Assembly (NCBI GenBank): GCA_028287345.1
Contig: JAQBPV010000100.1
Location: 1 to 40,641 of the forward strand
Origin: Gemmatimonadota bacterium
GTDB lineage: Bacteria > Gemmatimonadota > Gemmatimonadetes > Gemmatimonadales > Gemmatimonadaceae
Direction: 5' to 3'
DNA: 40,641 nucleotides
Shown: piece after piece, positions 16,180-25,138 of the stretch
How the letters are laid out: the number at the start of each line of letters is the position of its first letter
Numbering within the stretch: position 1 is the stretch's first letter
Program-made: the position numbers and the translations under genes
Notes under the pieces: model-generated
Database searches by the model: none
What the model saw: only the letters and a program-made list of their open reading frames with translations
Told to the model about the DNA's origin: nothing

Positions 16180-17769
16180 ATGCGACGCTCCGCCATTCTG
16201 GCCGCGGCCCTCACCTCAATGGCGATTCCACCTGCGCGCTCGCAGGCACCCGCGCGGCCAAAGCTGATCGTCTTTCTGACGGTCGATCAGATGCGGTCCG
16301 ACTACGTGGATCGCTGGAGCTCGCAACTTACCGGCGGCCTCAAGCGGCTTGGGCAGAATGGCGCGTTCTTCACGAATGCCTTTCATGACCATGCGAACAC
16401 GGAAACGGCACCCGGACACTCGGTGACGATGGCCGGACGCTTCCCGCGCTCGACGGGCATCGTCAGCAACAACACCGGTGTACTCGACCCGCAGGCTCCG
16501 CTTCTCACGTCGCGCGATTCACCGGCATCACCGTATCGTTTTCGCGGGTCTGTGCTGATGGACTGGCTTCGCACGCGCGATCCGCGCTCGCGCGGGTTGT
16601 CCGTATCGCGAAAGGATCGCGGCGCGATTCTGCCCATGGGCCGCGCGAAGCAGAACGTCTTCTGGTACGCGACGTCGAACGGCGAATTCACGACGAGCAA
16701 GTACTACGGCGACACGCTTCCCACGTGGATTCGCGGCATCAACGCGCGACGTACGCCACAGAAGACGGTCGGGCAATCGTGGAACCTGCTCTTGCCGGCC
16801 AGCTCGTACACGGAGCCGGACAGCGAGCTGCTGGAGAACGGGGGGAGGAACTTCACGTTTCCACACGTGATGCCGACGGACACCGTGCGTGCGGGTGCGG
16901 AGTTTCCATACACCCCGTGGATGGACGAGCTGACCGTCGCTACGGCCCTGCAGGGCGTGCAGGAATTGAGAATCGGTAACGGGCCAGCTACCGACATTCT
17001 GGCAATCTCCTTGTCGGCCACCGACTACATCGGCCATCGGTACGGTCCCGGTTCCCGCGAGCAGCACGACAACATCCTGCGGCTCGACCGCACGATCGGC
17101 GCGCTGATCGATTCGCTCTACAAGCTGCGCGATTCGAGCACGATCGTGTTCGCGCTCACGGCCGATCATGGCGTCACGCCATTTCCGGAACTCGCGGCGC
17201 GGCTTGCCGGACGACCGGCGCCGGCACGCTACGACGTGCGGCCGGCGGTGTCGCGTGTACGCGCAGCGCTGCGCATGGCGCAGGTCGACACGATGGCAAT
17301 TTCGCTCGATGGTGCGGCGGTCTACGTCAATCGGCCAGCGTTCGTCGGTTCCAACGCCAAGCCCGATGTCATTCTGGGCGAGCTCGCGAGCCAGCTACGC
17401 GCAACGCCGGGCATCGCTCGTGTCGACTACGTCCGTGATCTCGCAAAAAAAGATACGATTCGCGATGCGGTCACGCGCCGCTGGATTCACATGCTTCCGC
17501 TCGATGTTCCCATCGAGCTGGTATTCACACCGGTCGAAGGCGCATATCCCAAAGACGCGACGATCGCTGAGCACGGACTCCCGTACGACAACGATGCGCA
17601 CGTGCCCGTGATCTTCTACGGTCCATGGGTGAAGCCCGGACGCTACACAGAGCGCGCACTCGTTGCCGACATGGCGCCGACGCTCGCTCGCATCGCTGGC
17701 GTACCGCCGACGGAGAAGTTGGACGGACGTGTGCTCGACAAGGCGCTGCAACACCTCACACCGCCGTAG
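16180..17769 (+). CDS. PafA-like alkaline phosphatase
   Basis: This 529-residue secreted phosphatase belongs to the alkaline phosphatase superfamily, PafA type, and probably hydrolyses phosphate monoesters in the periplasm. ATG 16180 starts a signal peptide MRRSAILAAALTSMAIPPARSQ; GTG 16153 would add nine residues. Metal and active-site motifs are FLTVDQMRSDY, NTETAPGHSVTMAG with the threonine nucleophile near residue 75, SRKDRGAILPMG with the Lys/Arg pair that contacts the phosphate in PafA, ATDYIGHRYGP and TADHGVTPF. C-terminal DNDAHVPVIFYG and VADMAPTLARIAGV complete the fold. No regulatory site such as a Pho box was evident. It is followed closely by the Smr gene. Confidence 0.92.
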   Translation: MRRSAILAAALTSMAIPPARSQAPARPKLIVFLTVDQMRSDYVDRWSSQLTGGLKRLGQNGAFFTNAFHDHANTETAPGHSVTMAGRFPRSTGIVSNNTGVLDPQAPLLTSRDSPASPYRFRGSVLMDWLRTRDPRSRGLSVSRKDRGAILPMGRAKQNVFWYATSNGEFTTSKYYGDTLPTWIRGINARRTPQKTVGQSWNLLLPASSYTEPDSELLENGGRNFTFPHVMPTDTVRAGAEFPYTPWMDELTVATALQGVQELRIGNGPATDILAISLSATDYIGHRYGPGSREQHDNILRLDRTIGALIDSLYKLRDSSTIVFALTADHGVTPFPELAARLAGRPAPARYDVRPAVSRVRAALRMAQVDTMAISLDGAAVYVNRPAFVGSNAKPDVILGELASQLRATPGIARVDYVRDLAKKDTIRDAVTRRWIHMLPLDVPIELVFTPVEGAYPKDATIAEHGLPYDNDAHVPVIFYGPWVKPGRYTERALVADMAPTLARIAGVPPTEKLDGRVLDKALQHLTPP

Positions 17770-17774
17770 CGTCG

Positions 17775-18386
17775 ATGGCGGAACGCCGCATCCGAGGCCT
17801 CACGGGGCTGCAGCAAGCGTTCGACGAGGTGGAGTTCGGCGCGTCGCGCACGCTGAACCTTCGGACGTCGCTGCCCACAGCCAGCGAAGCGGCGCGGCGC
17901 GTCGACGCGTGGCTGCGGCAACATCAGGCGCAGCAATCCGGCAGCGTGTTGATCATCACCGGCCGTGGCAACAACAGTGAAGGTGGCGTGTCGGTCGTGC
18001 GTGAGACGAGCATTCGCGTCTTTCACGAACTGCGCAGGAAGGGCGTGATCATCGAATTCAGCGAGCACACGGCGGGATCGTTCGTCGTGACGCTCGCGCC
18101 GATGTCCGCGATGCTGGAGGCAGGGTCTCGCCGGCGCGAGCAAACGCCGCAAGCAGCACCAGCCTCGCCGCCGACACTTTCAGCACTCGATGAGGACACG
18201 CGAAAGCTACTGAGGGCGCTCGCCGAGCATTCGCTCGATGCCTTGGGCATGCGAGACCGCGAGCCGTTTCTCGAGAATGAGATGTTGCGGCTCTTCGGTT
18301 CGATCGCTGCAACGCTGGACGACGGTCCGGACCGTGAGCGTCGGCTGCGCGCTGCAATTGCTGCGGCCATGAGCGACTACGACTGA
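17775..18386 (+). CDS. Smr-domain-like protein
   Basis: This 203-residue protein begins at ATG 17775, five bases after the phosphatase stop. Residues 25-115 resemble the Smr domain of MutS2 C-termini and small nucleases: LNLRTSLPTASEAARRV corresponds to the LDLRG strand-helix, and VLIITGRGNNSEGG to the GxGxxSxGG loop. The usual His in LDLHG and in TGxGxHS is not kept (LRTS, GNNS), so nuclease activity is doubtful. A C-terminal helical region (150-203) is rich in Arg/Glu/Leu. Cytoplasmic location and nucleic-acid binding are inferred. The close spacing suggests cotranscription with the phosphatase but no obvious shared function. Confidence 0.75.
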   Translation: MAERRIRGLTGLQQAFDEVEFGASRTLNLRTSLPTASEAARRVDAWLRQHQAQQSGSVLIITGRGNNSEGGVSVVRETSIRVFHELRRKGVIIEFSEHTAGSFVVTLAPMSAMLEAGSRRREQTPQAAPASPPTLSALDEDTRKLLRALAEHSLDALGMRDREPFLENEMLRLFGSIAATLDDGPDRERRLRAAIAAAMSDYD

Positions 18387-18472
18387 TATGGAATATCGTC
18401 CAGTTCGCGCTCGTCACACTCGCGACTCTGTCGGACGCTAGGTTCGAAGCTCACACAATTCACCGGATCGAC

Positions 18473-20599
18473 ATGTCCCGCAGCTATCCCGCTCTTCGCG
18501 TCCTTCGATCGGCGTTCGTGATTTCTTGCATCGCCGCTGTGCCAGCCGTGGCGCAGCAGGGCGCATCAACGCCGGGTTATTCCCCAACCAACGCGATGGC
18601 CGAACGCGCCGTCGAAGCACAGGCGATCTCTCGTCCGGATGCCGCGCGTGCTCGAGCGCACTCCAGAATCCTGTCAGCCGAGACGCATGTGGCGGGAACG
18701 CCCGCACAGGCACGGACGCGCGACTACGTCATCGCACAGATGAAGGCGATGGGACTGGAAACGGAAGTGCGTCAGTACGACGTCTTCATTCCGCATCCGA
18801 CCTCGGTGCAGGTGTGGCGCGTATCACCGCGGCCCAAGGCGCTCCAACTCGCCGAGCCGCGCGTGCCCGGCGATCCGTCATCCGCGCTGTGGCAGTATCC
18901 AACCGTCAACGGACACAGCGGAGCGGGAGACGTCACCGGCGACGTCATCTACGTGAATTACGGACTGATCGAGGACTACGCGCTCCTCGACTCGCTCGGG
19001 ATTTCGGTGAAGGGAAAGATTACCATCGCGAGATACGGGCGGTCCTTCCGCGGCATCAAGGCACGCGAAGCGGAGAAGCATGGCGCGACAGCACTGCTGA
19101 TCTACAGCGATCCGCAGCAGGACGGTTACGTGACGGGTGACGTCTATCCGAAGGGCCCGATGCGCAACAAGGACGGCGTGCAGCGCGGCAGCGTGTTCAA
19201 CGGCGCCGGTGATCCGGCGACGCCCGGCTATCCGAGCATCGCAGGTGCGCCGCGGCTGACGCAGGATCGCATGACCATTCCGCACATTCCGGTCGTGCCG
19301 ATCTCCTATGGCAATGCGAGTGAGCTGCTCGATGGTTTGGGTGGCCGTGATGTTCCTCAGAGTTGGCAGGGAGGATTGCCCTTCCGCTATCACGTCGGCC
19401 CTGGACCGTTGAAGGCGCGCGTTCGCGTCGTCGATGATCGAGCGACGAAAGGCACCAAACCGATCTACGACACCTTTGGCGTCGTACGAGGCTCTGAATT
19501 TCCGGATGAGATCGTGATGGTCGGTGGGCATCGCGATGGATGGGGGCCGGGTACGAGCGACAATGTGAGCGGCACCGTGAGCGTGCTCGAGGCAGCGCGC
19601 GCCGTTTCCGATGCGGTGAAGGCGGGGCATAAGCCGAAGCGGACGATCGTGTTCGCCACGTGGGATGCAGAAGAGTGGGGCTTGATGGGCTCGTCCGAAT
19701 ACGTCGAAGACGATTCGCTTCGCCTCATGAAAGGCGGCGTGGCGTACCTCAACCAGGATGTCGCTGCGTCGGGTGCGCGCTTCGGCGGCGGCGGCTCGCC
19801 ATCACTTCGTGCGACACTCCGCGACATCGCGCGCAGCGTGCCGGACCCCAGCGGCAAGGGAAGCGTGTACGCGGAGTGGCGCCGCTATAGCGCGGTTGCC
19901 GATACTGCCGAGCCGGCGATGGGCGATCCGGGCGGCGGTTCGGACTTCGCCGGGTTCTACAACCACCTCGGCATGCCGATCGCCGAGTGGGGTTTTGGCG
20001 GCGCGGGTGGTGTGTATCACTCGCAGTACGACGACTTCACGTGGATGACAAAGTTCGGCGACTCGACGTTTGCCTATCACGCTACCGCAGCGCGCATCGG
20101 AGCAGCCATGCTGCTTCGCCTCGCCAACGCGGACATCCTGCCGTACGACTACGTGGAGTTCGCGCGCACGATGCAGCGCTATCTCCCGGCCGTGGACCGC
20201 GCCCTCGGTGCCAAGAAATGGGGCGGCTCGACCACGGCGCTTCGTTCAGCGATCGGACGAATGGAGCAGGAGGCAAGCGCATTCGCATCAGCGCGTGATG
20301 CGATGCTCGCCGCAGGTGTGCCGTCGCGTGACCGTCGTCTCGCAGTGAACACTGCCTTGTTACAGGTCGAGCGCGCACTCGTTCGTCCACAGGGTCTCCG
20401 CACGCGACCCTGGTATCGCAACCTCATCTACGTGGCCGATGAGGACAACGGCTACGCAAACATGGTTTTTCCCTCGGTGAACGAAGCGATCCGTGCGAAC
20501 GACGAACCGCTCACGACAGCGGAACTCACCGATCTTGCGCAGCGCTTCGATCTCGCGACGCGAGCGCTCGCCGCCGCGCGGGCCGCGATCACGCAGTAA
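18473..20599 (+). CDS. M28 family metallopeptidase, glutamate-carboxypeptidase-II-like
   Basis: This 708-residue secreted zinc peptidase has the architecture of glutamate carboxypeptidase II and the transferrin receptor. It has a signal peptide (1-27, ending PAVAQQ), an M28 catalytic domain interrupted by a protease-associated domain (about 150-330), and a C-terminal helical dimerisation domain (about 560-708). Zinc ligands can be read in GGHRDGW (His), GTSDNVSG (Asp), WDAEEWGLMGS (Glu-Glu), YLNQDVAAS (Asp) and VYHSQYDDF (His). It probably removes C-terminal residues from peptides in the periplasm or outside the cell. No strong ribosome-binding site is seen before ATG 18473. Confidence 0.93.
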   Translation: MSRSYPALRVLRSAFVISCIAAVPAVAQQGASTPGYSPTNAMAERAVEAQAISRPDAARARAHSRILSAETHVAGTPAQARTRDYVIAQMKAMGLETEVRQYDVFIPHPTSVQVWRVSPRPKALQLAEPRVPGDPSSALWQYPTVNGHSGAGDVTGDVIYVNYGLIEDYALLDSLGISVKGKITIARYGRSFRGIKAREAEKHGATALLIYSDPQQDGYVTGDVYPKGPMRNKDGVQRGSVFNGAGDPATPGYPSIAGAPRLTQDRMTIPHIPVVPISYGNASELLDGLGGRDVPQSWQGGLPFRYHVGPGPLKARVRVVDDRATKGTKPIYDTFGVVRGSEFPDEIVMVGGHRDGWGPGTSDNVSGTVSVLEAARAVSDAVKAGHKPKRTIVFATWDAEEWGLMGSSEYVEDDSLRLMKGGVAYLNQDVAASGARFGGGGSPSLRATLRDIARSVPDPSGKGSVYAEWRRYSAVADTAEPAMGDPGGGSDFAGFYNHLGMPIAEWGFGGAGGVYHSQYDDFTWMTKFGDSTFAYHATAARIGAAMLLRLANADILPYDYVEFARTMQRYLPAVDRALGAKKWGGSTTALRSAIGRMEQEASAFASARDAMLAAGVPSRDRRLAVNTALLQVERALVRPQGLRTRPWYRNLIYVADEDNGYANMVFPSVNEAIRANDEPLTTAELTDLAQRFDLATRALAAARAAITQ

Positions 20600-20738
20600 A
20601 CAGAAGCGCCGATCCCGAAGATGTCGTGCAGCCACTTAGCCGATGCGCGAAGGATGCGAACAGAAGCACGCTCGATGCAGGCCCGTGACTTGCGTCGCCG
20701 CAAGCGTTGATGTCTGCAAACTTTCCGCCGTGGCGCAC

Positions 20739-21476
20739 ATGCTAGACCGAATCGATCTAACGATAACCAGACTTGCCGACGCGGAGCGCGCAGCGCTGGC
20801 GGGTTATGCAGCGCGGGCCGCTTGGCCGTCGGGCTTTCAGATCTACGAGCGCGGCGCCGTAGCGGACGGAGTGTTTGTGGTCGTGCGCGGCCGCGTCGTG
20901 CTTCGCAGCAGGGTGCGCGCGGGTCGCGGTTTCGTTCCATGGATCGCGACTGGCGGTGAAACGTTTGGCGCCGAAGGCTTCTCGTCGCACGCCGTATACG
21001 CCACCGATGCACGCGCCGACGAAGAGACGGAAACGCTCTTTCTCAGCTCAGCCAAGTTTCGTGCATTCGTGCGTGAGCAACCCACACACGCCATCGCACT
21101 CATCGGGCAGATCATGGCCGAGCGTTCGGCACTGCTCGACAAGCTGCGTGAGCTCACCACGCTGAGCGTCGAGCAACGCCTCGTGGCTGCACTGCAGCGC
21201 ATGGCCGCACATGACAGCTTCCTGCACTCCGATGGCCGCATCGAGCTCGGCAGCGCACACTATCGTCTGTTGTGCGAGCTCGTGGGCGCGACGCGTGAGT
21301 CGGTCTCCCTGGTGCTCGGACGGCTGACGGGCGAAGGGTTCGTCGAGCGCGCCGGAAACACGCTGTTCGTGATGCCCTCGGCACGACTGTTCGAACGTCT
21401 GTCCGGCAGCGCGGACGACATGCTCGCGCGAGTGCTGGCGGAGGCGTCCGAATCGGGGCAGAGCGCCATCGCCTGA
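20739..21476 (+). CDS. Crp/Fnr family transcriptional regulator
   Basis: This 245-residue regulator has an N-terminal cyclic-nucleotide-binding-like beta-roll (about 15-125, with GVFVVVRGRVVL and TGGETFGAEGF), a dimerisation helix and a C-terminal HTH_Crp domain. Its recognition part is LLCELVGATRESVSLVLGRLTGEGFVE (about 180-206). ATG 20739 is chosen because the beta-roll starts soon after it; the frame opening at 20643 adds non-homologous residues. No Fe-S cysteine cluster is present, so it is not an FNR-type oxygen sensor. The cAMP-binding residues of Crp are not clearly kept, so the effector is unknown. An inverted repeat CTTGCG-n4-CGCAAG at 20689-20704 might be its own operator. Confidence 0.88.
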   Translation: MLDRIDLTITRLADAERAALAGYAARAAWPSGFQIYERGAVADGVFVVVRGRVVLRSRVRAGRGFVPWIATGGETFGAEGFSSHAVYATDARADEETETLFLSSAKFRAFVREQPTHAIALIGQIMAERSALLDKLRELTTLSVEQRLVAALQRMAAHDSFLHSDGRIELGSAHYRLLCELVGATRESVSLVLGRLTGEGFVERAGNTLFVMPSARLFERLSGSADDMLARVLAEASESGQSAIA

Positions 21477-21527
21477 ACCGAAGCGCGGCTCGTGGGCTTA
21501 TATTCTCGACCCACACCACGAGACCGG

Positions 21528-22718
21528 ATGCCGCTGGACGAACACACTGATCTTTCGCCGGACGAGCTGCAGCGCTACCACCGCCACCTGATCCTTCCCA
21601 ACATCGGCGAAGAGGGTCAGCGTCGGCTCAAGGCTGCGCACGTCCTGCTCATCGGAGCGGGTGGCCTGGGTTCTCCCGCAGCGCTCTACCTCGCTGCAGC
21701 GGGCGTTGGGCACCTGGGAATCGTGGACGCAGACGTCGTCGAGCTCAGCAATCTACAGCGACAGGTATTACACGGTTCCCGCGACATCGGGCGGCCAAAG
21801 GTTTCCTCGGCGGAGGCCCGCCTGCGCGATCTCAATCCGCATGTCGACATCACCACGTACCATGCGCGGCTCACGAGTGCGAACGCCATGGAGCTGCTCG
21901 GCGCGTACGACATCATCGTCGACGGCTCGGACAACTTTCAGACGCGCTATCTCGTCAACGACGCGTGTGTGTTGCTCGACAAGCCCAACGTGTACGGCAG
22001 CGTGATCCGGTTCGATGGGCAAGCATCCGTCTTCAGCGCGAAGGACGGGCCCTGCTATCGCTGCCTCTTCCGCGAGCCTCCGCCGCCAGGGCTCATCCCG
22101 AACTGCGCTGAAGGTGGTGTCTTCGGGGTGCTGCCTGGCCTCGTCGGCACGATCCAGGCGACGGAGACGATCAAGCTGATCACTGGCGCCGGTGAACCTC
22201 TCGTGGGGCGTCTCCTGCTGGTGGACGCGTTGCGCATGCGCTTCCGCACCATCGAGCTTGCGCGCGACCCCGAGTGCAAGGCGTGCGGCACACGCGAGAT
22301 CACCTCGCTCATCGACTACGATGCGTTCTGCGGTGTCACGAGTTCCGAGGACGCTGCGGTGGGGAACGAGTATGCGTCGGGCGCTGCCGACGATGACGAG
22401 AAGGACGAGATCACGCCGGCTCGCCTCGACGCGAGACTGCGAGGAGGTGCGAATATCGCACTGCTCGACGTGCGCGAGCCGTACGAGTGGGCCATTGCGC
22501 GGCTGTCGGACGCTCGATTGGTGCCGCTCAACTCACTGCCGCAGGCTGTGCACTCGCTCAACCGGGACGTCGAGATGGTGGTCTACTGTCATCACGGTGC
22601 GCGCAGCCAGGCAGCGGCGGATTGGCTGCGAGACCAGGGATTCGACAAGGTGCGCAACCTCGTCGGCGGCATCGACCGCTGGAGCCTCGAAGTCGATCCG
22701 TCGATGCGGCGCTACTGA
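21528..22718 (+). CDS. MoeB/ThiF adenylyltransferase fused to a rhodanese domain
   Basis: This 396-residue two-domain protein resembles MoeZ. The N-terminal E1-like domain (about 10-270) adenylates the C-terminal glycine of a ubiquitin-like sulfur carrier such as MoaD or ThiS. The nucleotide loop is GAGGLGSP (43-50), followed by VDADVVELSNLQRQ and VDGSDNFQTRYLVND. Zinc cysteines are in CYRC and CKAC. The rhodanese domain (about 285-390) has its sulfur-carrying cysteine in VVYCHHGARSQ (Cys354) and would supply sulfur. ATG 21528 follows a TATATT box; earlier codons of the open frame are not conserved. It likely serves molybdopterin, thiamine or cysteine synthesis; no pathway gene nearby decides this. 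Confidence 0.92.
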   Translation: MPLDEHTDLSPDELQRYHRHLILPNIGEEGQRRLKAAHVLLIGAGGLGSPAALYLAAAGVGHLGIVDADVVELSNLQRQVLHGSRDIGRPKVSSAEARLRDLNPHVDITTYHARLTSANAMELLGAYDIIVDGSDNFQTRYLVNDACVLLDKPNVYGSVIRFDGQASVFSAKDGPCYRCLFREPPPPGLIPNCAEGGVFGVLPGLVGTIQATETIKLITGAGEPLVGRLLLVDALRMRFRTIELARDPECKACGTREITSLIDYDAFCGVTSSEDAAVGNEYASGAADDDEKDEITPARLDARLRGGANIALLDVREPYEWAIARLSDARLVPLNSLPQAVHSLNRDVEMVVYCHHGARSQAAADWLRDQGFDKVRNLVGGIDRWSLEVDPSMRRY

Positions 22719-22773
22719 TGGCCCCAGTCAGGGGCGCCACCTGATTCCCCTTCTTCTCATCGCGCCGGCGGTT

Positions 22774-23619
22774 GTGCTCCTCGCGGCGGCGATCAATCGC
22801 CGCCGCGTGAGCCGAGCGATCGAAGCGGAATACGCCGCGCGCTTTCCGTCTGACGGCGAGGGCGTGGCCGAAGGTGCGCAGGGCTTTCGGCTCGAGGGAA
22901 CGAGTGGCCGGAGCCTCCTGTTGCTGCACGGCTCTGGCGACACGCCGCAGTCGCTCCGCTATCTGGGCGAGCGACTGCACGAGGCTGGCTACACGGTGTT
23001 TGCGCCATTGCTGCCGGGCCACGGCCGCTCTCCGCGCGCCTTCGCGATGGCGACGGCCGACGACTATTACGAGGCAGCTCGACAGGCGTTGACCGAACTG
23101 CAATCCTCGAGTAAGTGGGTTGGACTGGTGGGGCTGTCGATGGGCGGGGCAATCGCGGCGAGGCTGGCCGCGTCGGATTCCGGTGTGCGTGCGCTCGCGT
23201 TGCTCGCGCCGTATCTCATGCCACCGGTGGATGTGCGGTTGGTGCGCGCGACAGCGCCATTCTGGGGGCTCACCGCTCCGTACCTGCGTGGACGAGGCGA
23301 AGCGTCGGTGCACGACAGGAAAGCGGATGCGGAGAGCCGCGCCTATGGGACGTTTTCACCGGGCGCGCTCACCGCGCTCGCAGTGACCGCACACGAGGGA
23401 CTGCTCGCGCTACCGGCTGTGACTCAGCCAGTGCTGATCGTCAACTCGGAGCAGGACAACCGAATTCCGCGCAAGCTTGCGCAGGGCGCGCTCGAGCGGG
23501 TCCGAGCGCCCATGGAACAGCATTGGGTCAGCGGATGTGGCCACGTGATCACGGTGGACTACTGCAAGGATGCAGTGGCCGACCTCGTGGTGGCCTTCCT
23601 CGCGCGCCACGCCGGCTGA
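22774..23619 (+). CDS. Alpha/beta hydrolase, lysophospholipase or carboxylesterase type
   Basis: This serine hydrolase of about 280 residues may be membrane-anchored. The catalytic triad can be read as Ser in GLSMGG, Asp in NSEQDNRIP and His in SGCGHVI. LLLHGSGDTPQSLRYLGERL provides the oxyanion region. The coordinate given uses the first conventional start, GTG 22774, but that cuts a hydrophobic helix in half. CTG 22741, six bases after AGGGG, would restore IPLLLIAPAVVLLAAA as an N-terminal membrane helix and may be the true start. It follows the MoeB-rhodanese gene closely. Substrate is unknown; monoacylglycerol lipases and carboxylesterases are the nearest relatives by motif. Confidence 0.88.
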   Translation: MLLAAAINRRRVSRAIEAEYAARFPSDGEGVAEGAQGFRLEGTSGRSLLLLHGSGDTPQSLRYLGERLHEAGYTVFAPLLPGHGRSPRAFAMATADDYYEAARQALTELQSSSKWVGLVGLSMGGAIAARLAASDSGVRALALLAPYLMPPVDVRLVRATAPFWGLTAPYLRGRGEASVHDRKADAESRAYGTFSPGALTALAVTAHEGLLALPAVTQPVLIVNSEQDNRIPRKLAQGALERVRAPMEQHWVSGCGHVITVDYCKDAVADLVVAFLARHAG

Positions 23620-23652
23620 GCTCCGGCGCGGCACGCAAGCGAAGGAACTGCG

Positions 23653-24111
23653 TCAGCCAGTTACGCGATCGACGATGTTCTCGCCCAACTCTTTCGCGGC
23701 ATCGACGCCCTGACTGACGGCCGTCTGTGCCTGTTCGACCACGCCAGTCGCGACGCGCTTCACGCGGTCGACCAGCGAGTTGGATGTCTTCTTTGCAGCA
23801 GGCCTTCTCGGAGCTGCCTTCTTTGCCGGCGCCGCCTTCCTGGCTGGCGCGGCCTTTTTCTGCGCGCTCTTCTTCGCCGGAGCGCTACGTCTCACCGCCT
23901 TCTTCGGCGCGCTCTTTTTGGTTGCGGCCCTCTTTGCGCCACCCTTCTTTGCGGCCTTCTTGGCGGAGCCCTTCTTGGCGGTGCCCTTCTTGGCCGCCTT
24001 CTTTGCGCCGCCCTTCTTCGCCGCGGAACGCTTCGCCGGGGCGCTGCGCTTCTTGCTGGACTTCTTAGCGGTGCTGCGCTTGGTACCACGCCCCTTCTTT
24101 TTCGCTGCCAT
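23653..24111 (-). CDS. Histone H1-like Lys/Ala-rich protein
   Basis: This 152-residue protein is very basic. Residues 1-110 are almost wholly Lys, Ala, Arg, Pro, Ser and Gly in loose AAKK/PAKK repeats, as in eukaryotic histone H1 tails, chlamydial Hc1/Hc2 and AlgP of Pseudomonas. The last 43 residues (from SNSLVDRVKRV) form a separate amphipathic helix with a periodic VDRV motif that opens and closes it. GAGGAG stands at good spacing before ATG 24111. It probably binds DNA non-specifically and compacts the nucleoid. The opposite-strand open frame is a Phe/Ala-rich shadow. Family assignment rests on composition, since such sequences do not align well. Confidence 0.85.
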   Translation of the reverse strand: MAAKKKGRGTKRSTAKKSSKKRSAPAKRSAAKKGGAKKAAKKGTAKKGSAKKAAKKGGAKRAATKKSAPKKAVRRSAPAKKSAQKKAAPARKAAPAKKAAPRRPAAKKTSNSLVDRVKRVATGVVEQAQTAVSQGVDAAKELGENIVDRVTG

Positions 24112-24389
24112 CGCTGCGTCTCCTCTGCCAGGTAGTGGCGGTGGGTGCTACGCGGTTCATGTGGTTGCCGCTGGGCAAGTTTCAGGCAATGACGACGCGC
24201 CCAACGGAGCTGCTGCCGCGCACTGTGAGTACAATTGCTGTCGCATCATACTCTGTTAACGCCGTGCACGTCCAACCAATGCGCGCGTCACCACACAACG
24301 GCGAGCGTGCATGGTGCACAACATGGCGCAAAAACGCTGGATCGGCCAGCATGAAAACATCGATTGACTCACGACCACGTCACTCGATG

Positions 24390-24861
24390 GTCGGATGTCC
24401 ACGAGTACGGGTTGGAAGAGGACGCCATCGCGCCGCTCGGTTTCGACGAAGGCTGCCTCGCGCATCAGCTGCAGCAGATGTCCCGCAGAAATGGCGTAGA
24501 AACGGCTCCGCCACAGCTGTGCTTCGCACGACCGATCAGGGCGCTCCTCGGTGAGAGAGAGGCGCACATCGTACTGGTCGCCGTCCCACCCCCACGTCTG
24601 CACCGCGAGCTCCCGGCAGCCCCCTCGACGTGCATGGCATCCGGCTGCACGTCGGGGCTTCGGCGGATCATGCCCGCGTGGTCGCGCACCGAAATGACGG
24701 ACACCACCAGGCATGAGACGATCGAGACAGCTGTGAAACGCGGCAAGAATCTGCCTGTCCGAAAGCAGGTGCGGCACCGCGTTGTCGCACGCGAGCACCG
24801 CGCTCGCCGGTTCTGCGTGGACGGCCGCGAACGATACGCACCCGCGCGACGATCGCCGCAT
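24390..24861 (-). pseudogene. Remnant of a class I SAM-dependent methyltransferase
   Basis: The C-terminal half of a class I methyltransferase can be read on the minus strand only by switching frames twice. VLACDNAVPHLLSD to LMPGG is in one frame (to about 24703). SVISVRDHAGMIRRSPDVQP to MHVEG is in the +1 frame (to about 24625). CRELAVQTWGWDGDQYDV to VLFQPVLV is back in the first frame (to about 24400). The second shift falls in a run of five Gs and would be repaired by one extra G. I cannot find the N-terminal SAM-binding half (DxACGxG) upstream, and the last frame runs past the expected stop to 24256. The flanks 24112-24389 and 24862-25138 show no other gene. Confidence 0.7.
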
Positions 24862-25138
24862 CGAACACCGCGCCGGCGAACCACTGGCCGTTGGAATCGA
24901 TCCACCGATGAGCGGTCACCGTGAGCGCAGCTGGCCCGCCGCATTGTGAAACTCGATCGAGGCCGAGGGCGAGCGGTTCGCGCCGGCGGACACCACGAGC
25001 GATGCGCTCGAGCCGGGGCGTTCTCCCGGTCCGCGCAGCAGCCGCGTTCGTGAGTGTCTGCATGGCGCTGCACGGTGGAAGACGCGCGACCGGACGCCAC
25101 TGTGCCAAACCCCCCGCGTACATCCGTAACGATGCCGT

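Noticed and set aside
23653-24259. Repeat-like DNA resembling a tandem array or CRISPR
   Set aside because: The periodicity comes from Lys/Ala codons of the histone-like gene; there are no uniform repeats with spacers.
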